This document shows positions 17,696 to 25,904 of a DNA stretch of 64,000 nt, one piece after another. Origin of the DNA: CAXMST01 sp963700785. Lineage in GTDB: Bacteria > Actinomycetota > Thermoleophilia > Solirubrobacterales > 70-9. Below the pieces are notes generated by a model. The model was not told where the DNA came from. It searched no databases and saw only the letters and a program-made list of their open reading frames with translations. The stretch is from NCBI GenBank assembly GCA_963700785.1, contig CAVOYZ010000010.1:310001-374000 (forward strand), read 5' to 3'. The translations under genes and the position numbers were made by a program. Positions within the stretch are counted from its first letter, which is position 1; every line of letters starts with the position of its first letter.

Positions 17696-18252
17696 TCGGG
17701 CTCCTTCGATCGCTAGGCGGGGCGCTGGTCGCAGCCGACCGGTGGCTGCTGGTGGTGATGCGGAGCTACGGCCACTGGCAGCCGCTCGAGCGAGCGGTGG
17801 GAGCACTGTCGCGCTCTGGAGAGCACTCAAGGCTCTGGTTCTTGATCGCTGGAACCGGGCTGATCGGCGATCGCCGCGAGCGGGGGCGCTACCTGCGCCT
17901 TGCGATCGCGCTGGTCACGACCGAGGTTGCGAATGCAGCGCTGAAGCTGGTTTTCATGCGCCCGCGACCGGTGCTCGAGGACCTGCCCGCGCTCACCGGT
18001 GCCCGCTCGCAACGATCCTTCCCCTCGGCCCACGCAGCGACATCGTTCGCGGCGGCCGCGTGCCTCGATCAGCGGGCACCCCGCCTGCCGCTCTACGGGC
18101 TGGCGGGCGCGATGGCGCTGTCGAGACCGTACCTCGGGGTCCACTACCCGTCGGACCTCGTCGGCGGAATTGCGCTCGGGACCGTGATCGGGCTGATCCT
18201 TCGCCGGCCGGCCCGTCCCAGCGGGCCGCTCGCCGACGTCCGGCCCAGGTAA
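17692..18252 (+). CDS. PAP2-family membrane phosphatase
   Basis: The 186-residue membrane protein contains all three signatures of the PAP2/lipid phosphate phosphatase family: KLVFMRPRP (K-x6-RP), PSAH and SRPYLGVHYPSD (SR-x5-H-x3-D). Such enzymes dephosphorylate polyprenyl or lipid phosphates outside the membrane. As the last gene of the overlapping operon from 12004, it is well placed to recycle polyprenyl (pyro)phosphate released by glycan transfer. GTG 17692 overlaps the preceding stop. Confidence 0.88.
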   Translation: MIGLLRSLGGALVAADRWLLVVMRSYGHWQPLERAVGALSRSGEHSRLWFLIAGTGLIGDRRERGRYLRLAIALVTTEVANAALKLVFMRPRPVLEDLPALTGARSQRSFPSAHAATSFAAAACLDQRAPRLPLYGLAGAMALSRPYLGVHYPSDLVGGIALGTVIGLILRRPARPSGPLADVRPR

Positions 18253-18270
18253 GCCGGAGACCGCTTTCAG

Positions 18271-18459
18271 GTGCCGCCGAACACGGTTCATCAGATGTGG
18301 TCCGAGGGGGGCGCCCGGCAGCGCTGGGAGACGACGCCGGCGCTTCGGACCGAGCGCTTCTTCGAGATCGTCTGGGGGATCCAGAACGCGGTCGCCGAAG
18401 GCAGGCCGCCTCCGGAGCTAGACCTCGACGAGTTCAGCGCCGAGTTCCGCCTGGCGTGA
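18271..18459 (+). CDS. small hypothetical protein
   Basis: A 62-residue reading frame (GTG start) with coding-like third positions and a compact helical sequence (TERFFEIVWGIQNAVAEGRP, ELDLDEFSAEFRLA). No family recognised. It begins 18 bases after the PAP2 gene and may be the tail of that operon. An alternative start is ATG at 18294. Being short and unsupported by a motif, it could be spurious. Confidence 0.4.
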   Translation: MPPNTVHQMWSEGGARQRWETTPALRTERFFEIVWGIQNAVAEGRPPPELDLDEFSAEFRLA

Positions 18460-18615
18460 TCCGCGCTGGGAGCGCGCCGCCGGCGGCGGTGTCGAGCGGG
18501 CGGAGGTGTGCGCGGGGCGACTGAACACGGCGATCGGACCGTGTGCGAGGGTAGGATCTGGTCGCAAAATCAGGCTTCGGCCGCATGAGGTGGCCGGATT
18601 ACAGAAAGGACACCT

Positions 18616-18999
18616 ATGAGAGGCACAGGGAGAGTCGTATTTGCGGCGATCGTCCTCGGACTCCTGGGCACGATCAACATCATCTACGGAATCGGGGCGC
18701 TGGACGATGCCAGCTACTTCGTGGGCGATACGCGTTTCGTCCTCGACAACCTCAACACCCTCGGCTGGGTCCTGATCATCGTCGGCGTGATCCAGCTCAC
18801 CGGCGGGTTCTCGCTCGCAGCGGGCAATGTCTACGGTCGAGTGATCGGCGTCGTGGCCGGCACCATTGGAGCACTCAGCGCGCTGCTGTCGATCGGCGGC
18901 GCGAACCCGTGGTGGTCGCTCTGCGTGTTCGCGCTCTGCGTCTGGGTCGTCTACGGGATCGTCGTCTTCGGTGAGGACGAGGCGGCGTCCGGACTCTGA
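18616..18999 (+). CDS. DUF7144-like four-helix membrane protein
   Basis: The 127-residue protein has four hydrophobic helices (VVFAAIVLGLLGTINIIYGI, LGWVLIIVGVIQLTGGF, VIGVVAGTIGALSALLSI, LCVFALCVWVVYGIVVF). It matches the actinobacterial small membrane family I know as DUF7144, common in stress-responsive settings but without known function. A ribosome site AAAGGA lies just before the ATG. The gene is monocistronic and followed by a strong hairpin. Confidence 0.75.
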   Translation: MRGTGRVVFAAIVLGLLGTINIIYGIGALDDASYFVGDTRFVLDNLNTLGWVLIIVGVIQLTGGFSLAAGNVYGRVIGVVAGTIGALSALLSIGGANPWWSLCVFALCVWVVYGIVVFGEDEAASGL

Positions 19000-19017
19000 G
19001 CCTGGGGCCGATTGAAG

Positions 19018-19046
19018 CGGGAGCCCGCCGGTGCGGCGGGCTCCCG
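19018..19046 (+). terminator. terminator-like hairpin after the DUF7144 gene
   Basis: A perfect 13-bp stem (19018-19030 with 19034-19046) closes a three-base loop 19 bases after the stop codon. No T-run follows, which is common in GC-rich actinobacteria. Confidence 0.7.
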
Positions 19047-19220
19047 GTTCGGTCCGCGGTCCGCGGTCGGCCCCGACCGCTGTCGATCGGTGCCGGCAGT
19101 GGCGCTCGAGGCCGAGGAAGGGGAGAGGAGGGCAGGCCCCCGGGGCTCTAACCCTGGTTTAATCCTGCCTCCCTAGGTTCGATCGACAACCGTCGAACCC
19201 AAAGCGGGAGGAGCTGGACC

Positions 19221-20126
19221 ATTTCTCGCCCTGCGGCCGTTCTCTTATTGCTCGTCGCGATCGCCGTGCCCGCGGCGCTGCTGGCCGATGGCGGCGACAG
19301 CCCGACGGGTCCCGCCGCTGCGAAGGCGGGCAACGGCCCGGAGCCGCTCGCCCGCAAGAAGGCAGGGCGACGAGTCGTGGTCTGGGCCGTGGGGGACGCG
19401 GCCAACGGGAGCAGCACCGCTCGAGCCGTCGGGCGGATGATCGCGGCGGACCGACCCGACCGCCTGCTCTACCTCGGTGACGTCTACCCGGACGGAACCG
19501 CCGCCGACTTCAGGCGTAAATACGCCCCGGCGTTCGGGGCCCTGAAGCGGATCACCCTGCCGACCCCGGGCAACCACGACTGGCCCAACCACGCGCAGGG
19601 CTACGACCCCTACTGGGACGGGTTGGCGGGCGGGCGCCTCCCCCGCGACCACTACGCGGTGCGGATGGCGCGCTGGCAGCTGATCTCGCTCAACAGCGAG
19701 TCGGGAATCGACGCCGACTCAGAGCAGGTGCGATGGCTGAAGCAGCGCGTCGCGGCGGGCGGCGACTGCAGGATCGCGTTCTGGCATCGCCCGTTCTACA
19801 GCGCTGGCAAGCACGGCGATTCGGGCAACGTCGCCCCGCTTTGGGAACCTCTGGCCCGGCGGGCGCGGCTGGTGCTCAACGGGCATGAGCACAACATGCA
19901 GCGGCTTCGTCGCGTCGATCGGATCGTGCCGCTGATCTCGGGGGCCGGCGGCGGGAGCCACTACGACGTCGATGTGAACGACCCGCGGCTGGTCTTCTCC
20001 GACACAGAGCGCTCGGGCGCGCTGAGGATGGTCCTGAAGCCGCGCCGAGTCCGCTGGAAGTTCATCACCACGGCGGGCAAGGTTCTCGACCGGGGGAAGC
20101 TCGGATGCCGGCCCCCGGGCCGCTGA
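19221..20126 (+). CDS. secreted calcineurin-like metallophosphoesterase, probable ATT start
   Basis: The catalytic domain carries VVWAVGDAANG, LLYLGDVYPDG, PTPGNHDWPN, RIAFWHRPFYS and LVLNGHEHNMQRL, the metal-site motifs of calcineurin-like phosphoesterases. It resembles the catalytic part of the 1165-residue enzyme at 1670 but lacks accessory domains. No ATG, GTG or TTG gives a full signal peptide. An in-frame ATT at 19221 sits eight bases after GGGAGGA (19206-19212) and would give ISRPAAVLLLLVAIAVPAAL, a good signal sequence. The conventional alternative is TTG 19248, with no ribosome site. Substrate unknown. Confidence 0.8.
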   Translation: MSRPAAVLLLLVAIAVPAALLADGGDSPTGPAAAKAGNGPEPLARKKAGRRVVVWAVGDAANGSSTARAVGRMIAADRPDRLLYLGDVYPDGTAADFRRKYAPAFGALKRITLPTPGNHDWPNHAQGYDPYWDGLAGGRLPRDHYAVRMARWQLISLNSESGIDADSEQVRWLKQRVAAGGDCRIAFWHRPFYSAGKHGDSGNVAPLWEPLARRARLVLNGHEHNMQRLRRVDRIVPLISGAGGGSHYDVDVNDPRLVFSDTERSGALRMVLKPRRVRWKFITTAGKVLDRGKLGCRPPGR

Positions 20127-20149
20127 ACGGCTGACGGCGGCGTCCGGAG

Positions 20150-20179
20150 CCATGTCCTCCCCCCGACCGGAGGACATGG
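20150..20179. terminator. bidirectional terminator hairpin
   Basis: Arms CCATGTCCTCC (20150-20160) and GGAGGACATGG (20169-20179) form an 11-bp perfect stem with an eight-base loop. It sits between the convergent metallophosphoesterase and hypothetical genes and can serve both. Confidence 0.7.
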
Positions 20180-20197
20180 TGCCGGTACGTCGGGCCG

Positions 20198-20554
20198 CTA
20201 GGCGAGCTCGGAGATCGCCGTCTGGTACTGGCCCATCGCGCGTGCGATCCCTTCGTTGATCACGGCGTCGACCACGCCCTGGTTGTCGACGATCATGTCG
20301 ACGTGGCTCGTGCGCTGCTCGAACTCCTCGTCCGCCCGCAGCGCAGCGAGTTGCTCCGCGCTTCCGCGCAGCAGGGCGAAGCCACCGAGATCGCCACCGT
20401 GGGGGGAGAGCAGGACCGTCTCGAAGTCCTCGATCTTCCCGTCCGCCTGGAGGCGACCCCAGTACGCGACGCTGTCGTTGAACACCTCGACCGCCCGCTG
20501 CTCGCGACCGCGAACGACCTGACCCCAGCCAATGAATAGTGCGGCGTCAGCCAT
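20198..20554 (-). CDS. hypothetical protein, dimeric alpha/beta-barrel-like
   Basis: This 118-residue protein (MADAALFIGWGQVVRGREQR) lacks a named family. The pattern of two strand-helix-strand halves (FETVLLSPHGGDLGGFALLR, RTSHVDMIVDNQGVVDAVIN) resembles ferredoxin-like monooxygenase/EthD-type folds, though that is inference. The ATG at 20554 is preceded by a clear GGAAGGAG Shine-Dalgarno; longer upstream reading is not needed. It is divergent from the small membrane protein at 20670. Confidence 0.65.
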   Translation of the reverse strand: MADAALFIGWGQVVRGREQRAVEVFNDSVAYWGRLQADGKIEDFETVLLSPHGGDLGGFALLRGSAEQLAALRADEEFEQRTSHVDMIVDNQGVVDAVINEGIARAMGQYQTAISELA

Positions 20555-20669
20555 CTGCACTCCTTCCGTTGGGTTGCTCTCAACCGTAGTCCTCGGCGTC
20601 GGCGAGATCAAGCTCCGATCCGGCTCGGCGACCCGGGCCGGCATTCGCCGTCGGCGATAATCGAACGAC

Positions 20670-20873
20670 GTGAGCGGCGGGCGGCCACAGCGAAGCGTGT
20701 ACGAGGCGGCCAGCATCGTCTTCGGGGCCGTGATCGTCGTCTTCGGGCTCTGGGGAGCGATCGAGACACTCGCCTCCGGCGATGGCCCCGGATCCGCCGC
20801 CTTCATCATCAGCGTCGTCTTCGTGCTGCTCGGCGCGGGCCGCGTCTATCTCGGCCTGCGGACGCAGACCTGA
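20670..20873 (+). CDS. small two-helix membrane protein
   Basis: The 67-residue protein has two membrane segments (ASIVFGAVIVVFGLWGAIE and AAFIISVVFVLLGAGRVYL). Family unknown. GTG 20670 follows GATAAT (20656-20661) by eight bases with no Shine-Dalgarno, fitting a leaderless promoter and supporting this as a real gene. Confidence 0.6.
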   Translation: MSGGRPQRSVYEAASIVFGAVIVVFGLWGAIETLASGDGPGSAAFIISVVFVLLGAGRVYLGLRTQT

Positions 20874-20897
20874 TCGGCCGCCGGGTCCGAGCTGCCG

Positions 20898-21569
20898 CTA
20901 TCCGGCTTCCGGGTCGGCCGCGGTCAGCAGGCCGATGTTGAAGCGGCCGCTGCCCTCGGCGGCCATCAGCCGCAGCCACAGCGGCAGGAACATCTCGGTG
21001 CCGCGCGCCGCCTCGATCCCACCGAGGTCGATGACGCGCTGCGACGGCCAGCCGAACTCGCCGAGCAGCTCCCTGACCCGCGCCTTGGCTGCCTCGTCGT
21101 CGCCGCAGATGAACGCGGCGTGATCGCCCGCGATCATCTCGGGAGCGACCATCACCTCGCAGTTCATCGTGTTCAACGCCTTGACCACGCTGACCCCGGG
21201 GAGCGTTCGCTGAATCCGCTCGCCGAGGCTGTCGTTGTTCGAGACGAACAGGGTCGGGGGCATGCCCCCGGAGAAGTCGAGCGGGTTGGCGACGTCGATC
21301 AGGACCTTGCTGCGAAGGTTGTCGGCGCCCGCGGACTCGAGCGCATCGACCGACCCCGATCCCGAGGTGCAGTTGAAGACGATCTCCCCGAACGACGCCG
21401 CATCGGCGAAGCTGCCCTCGCTCGCCGACGTGCCGGCGTCGGCTGCCCAGGCGACGGCCTTCTCGTTTCCCGCGGCGCGCGATCCCATCTTCACCTCGTG
21501 ACCGAGGGCGACCAGCCTGCTCGCGATCGCCGCTCCCACCATTCCCGTTCCGAGCACTCCGTAGCGCAC
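20898..21569 (-). CDS. NADPH-dependent F420 reductase-like oxidoreductase
   Basis: The 223-residue protein starts with a Rossmann motif GVLGTGMVGAAIASRL and continues with KMGSRAAGNEKA, as in the NADP_oxidored_F420 family that binds NADP and related cofactors. VLIDVANPLDFSGGMPP and VVKALNTMNCEVMV are also typical. GTG 21569 is preferred over the TTG at 21575 because AGGAG lies six bases before the GTG but would touch the TTG. The true partner (F420 or another substrate) cannot be fixed from sequence. Confidence 0.8.
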   Translation of the reverse strand: MRYGVLGTGMVGAAIASRLVALGHEVKMGSRAAGNEKAVAWAADAGTSASEGSFADAASFGEIVFNCTSGSGSVDALESAGADNLRSKVLIDVANPLDFSGGMPPTLFVSNNDSLGERIQRTLPGVSVVKALNTMNCEVMVAPEMIAGDHAAFICGDDEAAKARVRELLGEFGWPSQRVIDLGGIEAARGTEMFLPLWLRLMAAEGSGRFNIGLLTAADPEAG

Positions 21570-21712
21570 CTGCAACTCCTCATGTCGTGTTGAGCGCCGG
21601 CCGATGCCGGCCGCCTCATCCTCGCACGGTCGCCCTTGCGGACTGCGGAGGGGCGGCGGCGAGCGGGCGATAGGGTTGCCCGGCCCCTGTCTTCGCCCGA
21701 GAGGATCGATCG

Positions 21713-22753
21713 ATGGCCGACGTCAACCACCGCCTGCTCCTGAAGTCGCGGCCCGCCGATCGGGTCTCGCTCGACAACTTCACCGTCGACGAAGGCGAGC
21801 TGCCGGAGCCGGGCCCCGGCGAGGCGATCATCAAGACGCTCTACCTCTCGCTCGATCCGACCAACCGGGTCTGGATGGCGGGCGACTCCTACCTGCCCGC
21901 GGTCGCCGAGGGCGAGGTGATGCGCGGGCTGGGCCTCGGCCAGGTCGTCGCCTCCAGCGACGAGAGCTTCCCGGTCGGGGATCTCTGCGTAGGCGCTCCC
22001 GGCTGGCAGGAGTACGCGAGCACCGGCGAGGCGCAGATGCCCTGGAACGTCTTGCCCCGGGGAACCGGGCTGCCGCCGACGACGATGCTCGGCGCCCTGG
22101 GAATGACCGGGATGACCGCCTACTGGGGCGTGACCGACGTCTGCCGGGTGCAGGAGGGTGAGACCTTCGTCGTCGACGGCGCCGCCGGTGCGGTCGGCTC
22201 GGTCGCCGGGCAGGTCGCGAGGGCGCTTGGCGCGCGCGTCGTGGGAATCGCGGGATCGGCCGAGAAGTGCGAGTGGCTGACCTCGGCGCTCGGCTTCGAT
22301 GCGGCCGTCTGCTACCGGGACGACGACTGGAGGGCCCAGCTCAAGAACGCCTGTCCGGACGGCGTCGACGCGCAGTTCGAGAACGTCGGCGGCGAGATCA
22401 TGGACGGCGTCTTTGACCTGCTCAACGTGCACGGCCGGGTCGCGGTCTGTGGCCTGATCAGCGACTACAACGAGAATCGCCCGCCGAGCGGCCCGACCAA
22501 CTTCGGCAAGGTGATCTTCGCCCGGCTCACGGTCCGGGGCTTCTTGATCCTCGACTATGCGGGTCGCACGATGGAGGCGCTCGGGGTGATGGTCCCGTGG
22601 ATGCAGGAGGGCAAGCTCAAGCACGAGGAGACGCTGGTCACCGGCGGGGTGACGAAGGCACCGGAGACCCTGAACATGCTGTTCGACGGCGATAACCGCG
22701 GCAAGCTGATCCTCCAGGTCGCCGAGCCCGAGCTCGAGGTCCCGGCCGCATAG
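21713..22753 (+). CDS. NADP-dependent medium-chain reductase, CurA/prostaglandin-reductase type
   Basis: The 346-residue zinc-independent medium-chain dehydrogenase/reductase has LYLSLDPTNRVWMAG near residue 45, MLGALGMTGMTAYWG and a nucleotide-binding GAAGAVGSVAGQVARALGA. These match CurA/leukotriene-B4-dehydrogenase-like 2-alkenal or enone reductases. AGAGGA precedes the ATG. It lies 67 bases before the acyl-CoA dehydrogenase gene, so the two may be co-transcribed in fatty-acyl or aldehyde metabolism. Confidence 0.85.
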   Translation: MADVNHRLLLKSRPADRVSLDNFTVDEGELPEPGPGEAIIKTLYLSLDPTNRVWMAGDSYLPAVAEGEVMRGLGLGQVVASSDESFPVGDLCVGAPGWQEYASTGEAQMPWNVLPRGTGLPPTTMLGALGMTGMTAYWGVTDVCRVQEGETFVVDGAAGAVGSVAGQVARALGARVVGIAGSAEKCEWLTSALGFDAAVCYRDDDWRAQLKNACPDGVDAQFENVGGEIMDGVFDLLNVHGRVAVCGLISDYNENRPPSGPTNFGKVIFARLTVRGFLILDYAGRTMEALGVMVPWMQEGKLKHEETLVTGGVTKAPETLNMLFDGDNRGKLILQVAEPELEVPAA

Positions 22754-22820
22754 CGGCGGTCGCCGGCCCGTCCATCTAGAGTCCATCCCGTCCCAGCAGA
22801 GCGAGTTCCCGGAGGTCGAA

Positions 22821-24599
22821 GTGGAGAGCAGCGTCAAGGAGTCCCCGGAGTCCGGTGCCGGCGCCGCGGTGGCGGGAGACGGCGTGCTGCTCAATCCCCA
22901 CAGCTACGCAGCCGAGGAGCTCGACCCTGAGTCGCGGCGGATCATGCGGGCGACGATCGAGTGGTTCGAGACCCGCGGCAAGCGGGCCCTGAAGGAGGCC
23001 GACCACGAGCGCACCTTCTATCGCGACTTCCTCGGCTTCCAGGGTGGAGAGCGGGTGTTCGCGACGCTGCTGACGCCCGAGCGCGACGGTGACGGCGCGG
23101 CGGAGAAGCGCTGGGACACGTACCGCAACTGCCAGTTCAACGAGATCACCGGCTTCTACGGGCTCGCCTACTGGTACACGTGGCAGGTCTCGATTCTCGG
23201 CCTCGGCCCGATCTTCATGTCCGACAACGAGGCCGCCCGGGCGAAGGCCGCCGGGCTGCTGGACGAGGGCGCGATCTTCGCCTTCGGGCTCTCCGAGCAG
23301 GCTCACGGCGCCGACATCTACTCGACCGACATGGTGCTCAGCGCCGACCCCGACGTCGAGGGCGGCTTCCGGGCCAGCGGCGCCAAGTACTACATCGGCA
23401 ACGGCAACGAGGCCGGGATGGTCTCGGTCTTCGGCCGCCGCGCCGACGTCGAGGGACCGGACGGATACGTGTTCTTCGTCGCCGACCCGCGGCGCCCCGA
23501 GTACGAGCTGGTCAAGAACGTCGTCAACTCGCAGAACTACGTCTCCAACTTCGAGCTGCACGACTACGCAGTCGGGCCCGAGGACGTCCTCCACACCGGC
23601 AAGGAGGCCTTCAACGCTGCCCTGAACACGATCAACGTCGGCAAGTTCAACCTCGGCTTCGCCTCGATCGGGATCGCCACGCACGCGATGTACGAGGCGA
23701 TCACCCACGCCGAGAACCGGGTCCTGTTCGGCTCCCGGGTGACCGAGTTCCCGCACGTCCGCCGGCTGCTCGCCGACGGCTACGCGCGGCTCGTCGCGAT
23801 GAAGCTGTTCGCGACCCGGGCGATCGACTACATGCGCAGCGCCGGCCCCGACGATCGCCGTTACCTGCTGTTCAACCCGATCACGAAGATGAAGGTGACG
23901 ACCGAGGGCGAGCGGGTGATCGACAACCTTTGGGACGTGATCGCCGCGAAGGGCTTCGAGAAGGACATGTACTTCGAGATGGCCGCCCGCGACATCCGGG
24001 CGCTGCCGAAGCTCGAGGGCACCGTGCACGTGAACATGGCGCTGGTGCTCAAGTTCATGGCCGGCTACCTGTTCAACCCGGGCGAGTTCGAGCCGGTGCC
24101 ACAACGACGGGATGCTGTCGACGACAGCTTCCTCTTCGACCAGGGCCCGACCCGCGGTCTGTCGAAGATCCAGTTCGCGGACTGGCGGGAGCTCTACGGC
24201 CGCTTCTCGGGGGTGCCGAACGTCGCCGTCTTCGCCGAGCAGGCCGGCTCGCTGACCGAGTTGCTGACGACGGCTCCCCCCGACGAGCACCAGCAGAAGG
24301 ACCTCGACTACCTGCTGACGCTCGGCGAGCTGTTCACGCTGATCCCCTACGGGCAGCTGATCCTCGAGCAGGCGGAGCTGGTCGGGTTGTCGGAGGATAC
24401 GCTCGATCAGATCTTTGACGTCTTCGTCCGTGACTTCTCCGCCTACGCGATCGAGCTGCACGGCAAGATCTCGGCGACCGAGACTCAGCGGGACTGGGCG
24501 CTGCGGGCCGTGACCGCGCCCGCCGCCGACGCCGACCGCTTCGACGCGGTGGTCGGCAAGGTCCGGGCGCTGGCCGGCGCCTACGAGATGAACGCCTAG
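22821..24599 (+). CDS. acyl-CoA dehydrogenase family flavoprotein
   Basis: The 592-residue protein is longer than standard acyl-CoA dehydrogenases (about 380) and resembles the long form with an added C-terminal helical region. FGLSEQAHGADIYSTD and GFRASGAKYYIGNGNEAGMV correspond to the flavin and substrate segments; VNSQNYVSNFELHDYAVGPE follows. GTG 22821 has GGAGG at 22811-22815. The stop interleaves with that of the convergent transporter gene. Likely FAD-dependent oxidation of an acyl-CoA; chain length unknown. Confidence 0.85.
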   Translation: MESSVKESPESGAGAAVAGDGVLLNPHSYAAEELDPESRRIMRATIEWFETRGKRALKEADHERTFYRDFLGFQGGERVFATLLTPERDGDGAAEKRWDTYRNCQFNEITGFYGLAYWYTWQVSILGLGPIFMSDNEAARAKAAGLLDEGAIFAFGLSEQAHGADIYSTDMVLSADPDVEGGFRASGAKYYIGNGNEAGMVSVFGRRADVEGPDGYVFFVADPRRPEYELVKNVVNSQNYVSNFELHDYAVGPEDVLHTGKEAFNAALNTINVGKFNLGFASIGIATHAMYEAITHAENRVLFGSRVTEFPHVRRLLADGYARLVAMKLFATRAIDYMRSAGPDDRRYLLFNPITKMKVTTEGERVIDNLWDVIAAKGFEKDMYFEMAARDIRALPKLEGTVHVNMALVLKFMAGYLFNPGEFEPVPQRRDAVDDSFLFDQGPTRGLSKIQFADWRELYGRFSGVPNVAVFAEQAGSLTELLTTAPPDEHQQKDLDYLLTLGELFTLIPYGQLILEQAELVGLSEDTLDQIFDVFVRDFSAYAIELHGKISATETQRDWALRAVTAPAADADRFDAVVGKVRALAGAYEMNA

Positions 24600-25489
24600 G
24601 CGCGGGCCGGCGCGGGCTCCAGCTCGGCCTCGGCCGCCCGGACCGGTGCCGGGGTGAGCGCCGCCGCGGAGATCACCAGGGCGAAGGCGAGGATCCGGAC
24701 CGAGAACCCGAGAGCACCATCGGGCATCGGTTCCTCGAAGACGAGCGGCCCGGCGGCGATCGTCAGCGCGTTCGCGGCAACACTGGTCAGCGCGATCACC
24801 GGGACCGCCTTGCCGATCTGCAGGCTCTTGGCCGATACGGTGAGGCCGATCAGCGAGTAGGCGAGGATCAGAAATGCGAGCGGGCTGAGCAGGATCAAGA
24901 GCACGCTCTGCTCGCCGAGTGCGTCGCTGGACGCCTTGATCGCCGTGTCGGAGGCGGCCCACAGCAGGCCAGCGGCGGCGCCGAGCGCGACGCCGGCGTG
25001 GTGGGTGCGCTGCCCGAAGTAGCCGATCAGCACCGCGCCGAGGCTGACGGCGAGCAGAAACCCGACCAGGCGCGACGTCTGATACGCGGAGTGAGCCTCG
25101 CCGCCGGTGCCCTCGAGCGTCGCGGCGAGGAACGCGAGCCCGACCGCGGCCAGCCCGACGCCGATCCACTCCCTGCGCGTCACGCTGTGGGCGAACAGGC
25201 GGTCCGCGGTCACCGTCAGCAGCACCAGTCCGCCGGCGATCACCGACTGGACCAGCGAGATCGGGGCGAGGGCCAGAGCGGCCACGTGAAAGCCCCAGCC
25301 GACCAGGGCGATACCGACGCCGAGCACGTACCAGGGGCTGCGGAACAGCCCGAGCGAGGTGCTCACCGGCCTTCGCCACTCGACCTCGGGGGAGGCGACG
25401 GCGCCCCGGTGCTTGTAGAGGAAGCCGACCACCGAGGCGAAGGCCGTGGCCACCGCGAACAGCAGGCCGATCTGGACGGAGACGGACAT
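24596..25489 (-). CDS. EamA/DMT-superfamily transporter
   Basis: A 297-residue protein of about ten transmembrane helices arranged as two five-helix halves (first half to about residue 135; second from LVGFLLAVSLGAVLIGYFG). This matches the drug/metabolite transporter superfamily; the substrate cannot be inferred. The ATG at 25489 is clear. Its stop overlaps that of the convergent acyl-CoA dehydrogenase by three bases. Confidence 0.8.
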   Translation of the reverse strand: MSVSVQIGLLFAVATAFASVVGFLYKHRGAVASPEVEWRRPVSTSLGLFRSPWYVLGVGIALVGWGFHVAALALAPISLVQSVIAGGLVLLTVTADRLFAHSVTRREWIGVGLAAVGLAFLAATLEGTGGEAHSAYQTSRLVGFLLAVSLGAVLIGYFGQRTHHAGVALGAAAGLLWAASDTAIKASSDALGEQSVLLILLSPLAFLILAYSLIGLTVSAKSLQIGKAVPVIALTSVAANALTIAAGPLVFEEPMPDGALGFSVRILAFALVISAAALTPAPVRAAEAELEPAPARA

Positions 25490-25572
25490 CCGAACCGCGG
25501 CAGGCTAGCGCCGGCGTCTCAAGCGGCGTTCAACGGGTTGCGGTACCGGGGCGCCCGGGGTCAGCGAGCGCG

Positions 25573-25869
25573 CTACGCGGCTGATGGTCCGTCGTCGTCC
25601 CCGTCGTCGGGAGCCTGCTCGAGCACCGGCGGCCCGGCGCCCCCCTCGAGCTCGCGCTCGATCTCCGTCTCGAGCCGGATCGCGCGCATCGCGTGCTCGT
25701 CCGGGAGCTTGTCGAGGACCTCGCGGATCACCTTGTGGACGTCGGACTGCTCGTGACCGAAATCGTCGAGCAGCGAGTGCAGGGCGGTATGGGTGATCTT
25801 CAGCTGCGCCGGGCTCAACTCCAGGTGGTAGCGGAACGGGCCGGGGCTGGGTGTGGTGTCGTCGCTCAA
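25573..25869 (-). CDS. small acidic hypothetical protein
   Basis: About 98 residues from a TTG at 25869 (MSDDTTPSPGPFRYHLELSP). The middle is helical (KITHTALHSLLDDFGHEQSD, VHKVIREVLDKLP) and the tail acidic (QAPDDGDDDGPSAA). No named family. It follows the WS/DGAT gene on the same strand by 35 bases. A much longer in-frame opening upstream is only the antisense-type shadow of that gene, so the short version is preferred. Confidence 0.5.
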   Translation of the reverse strand: MSDDTTPSPGPFRYHLELSPAQLKITHTALHSLLDDFGHEQSDVHKVIREVLDKLPDEHAMRAIRLETEIERELEGGAGPPVLEQAPDDGDDDGPSAA

Positions 25870-25904
25870 TGTCGCTCTTCGCTCGCAGGGCGTTCGGCCA
25901 CCGA

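Noticed and set aside
22776..25379. 867-residue minus-strand open frame
   Set aside because: It is antisense to the acyl-CoA dehydrogenase gene and out of frame with the EamA transporter; no recognisable domain.
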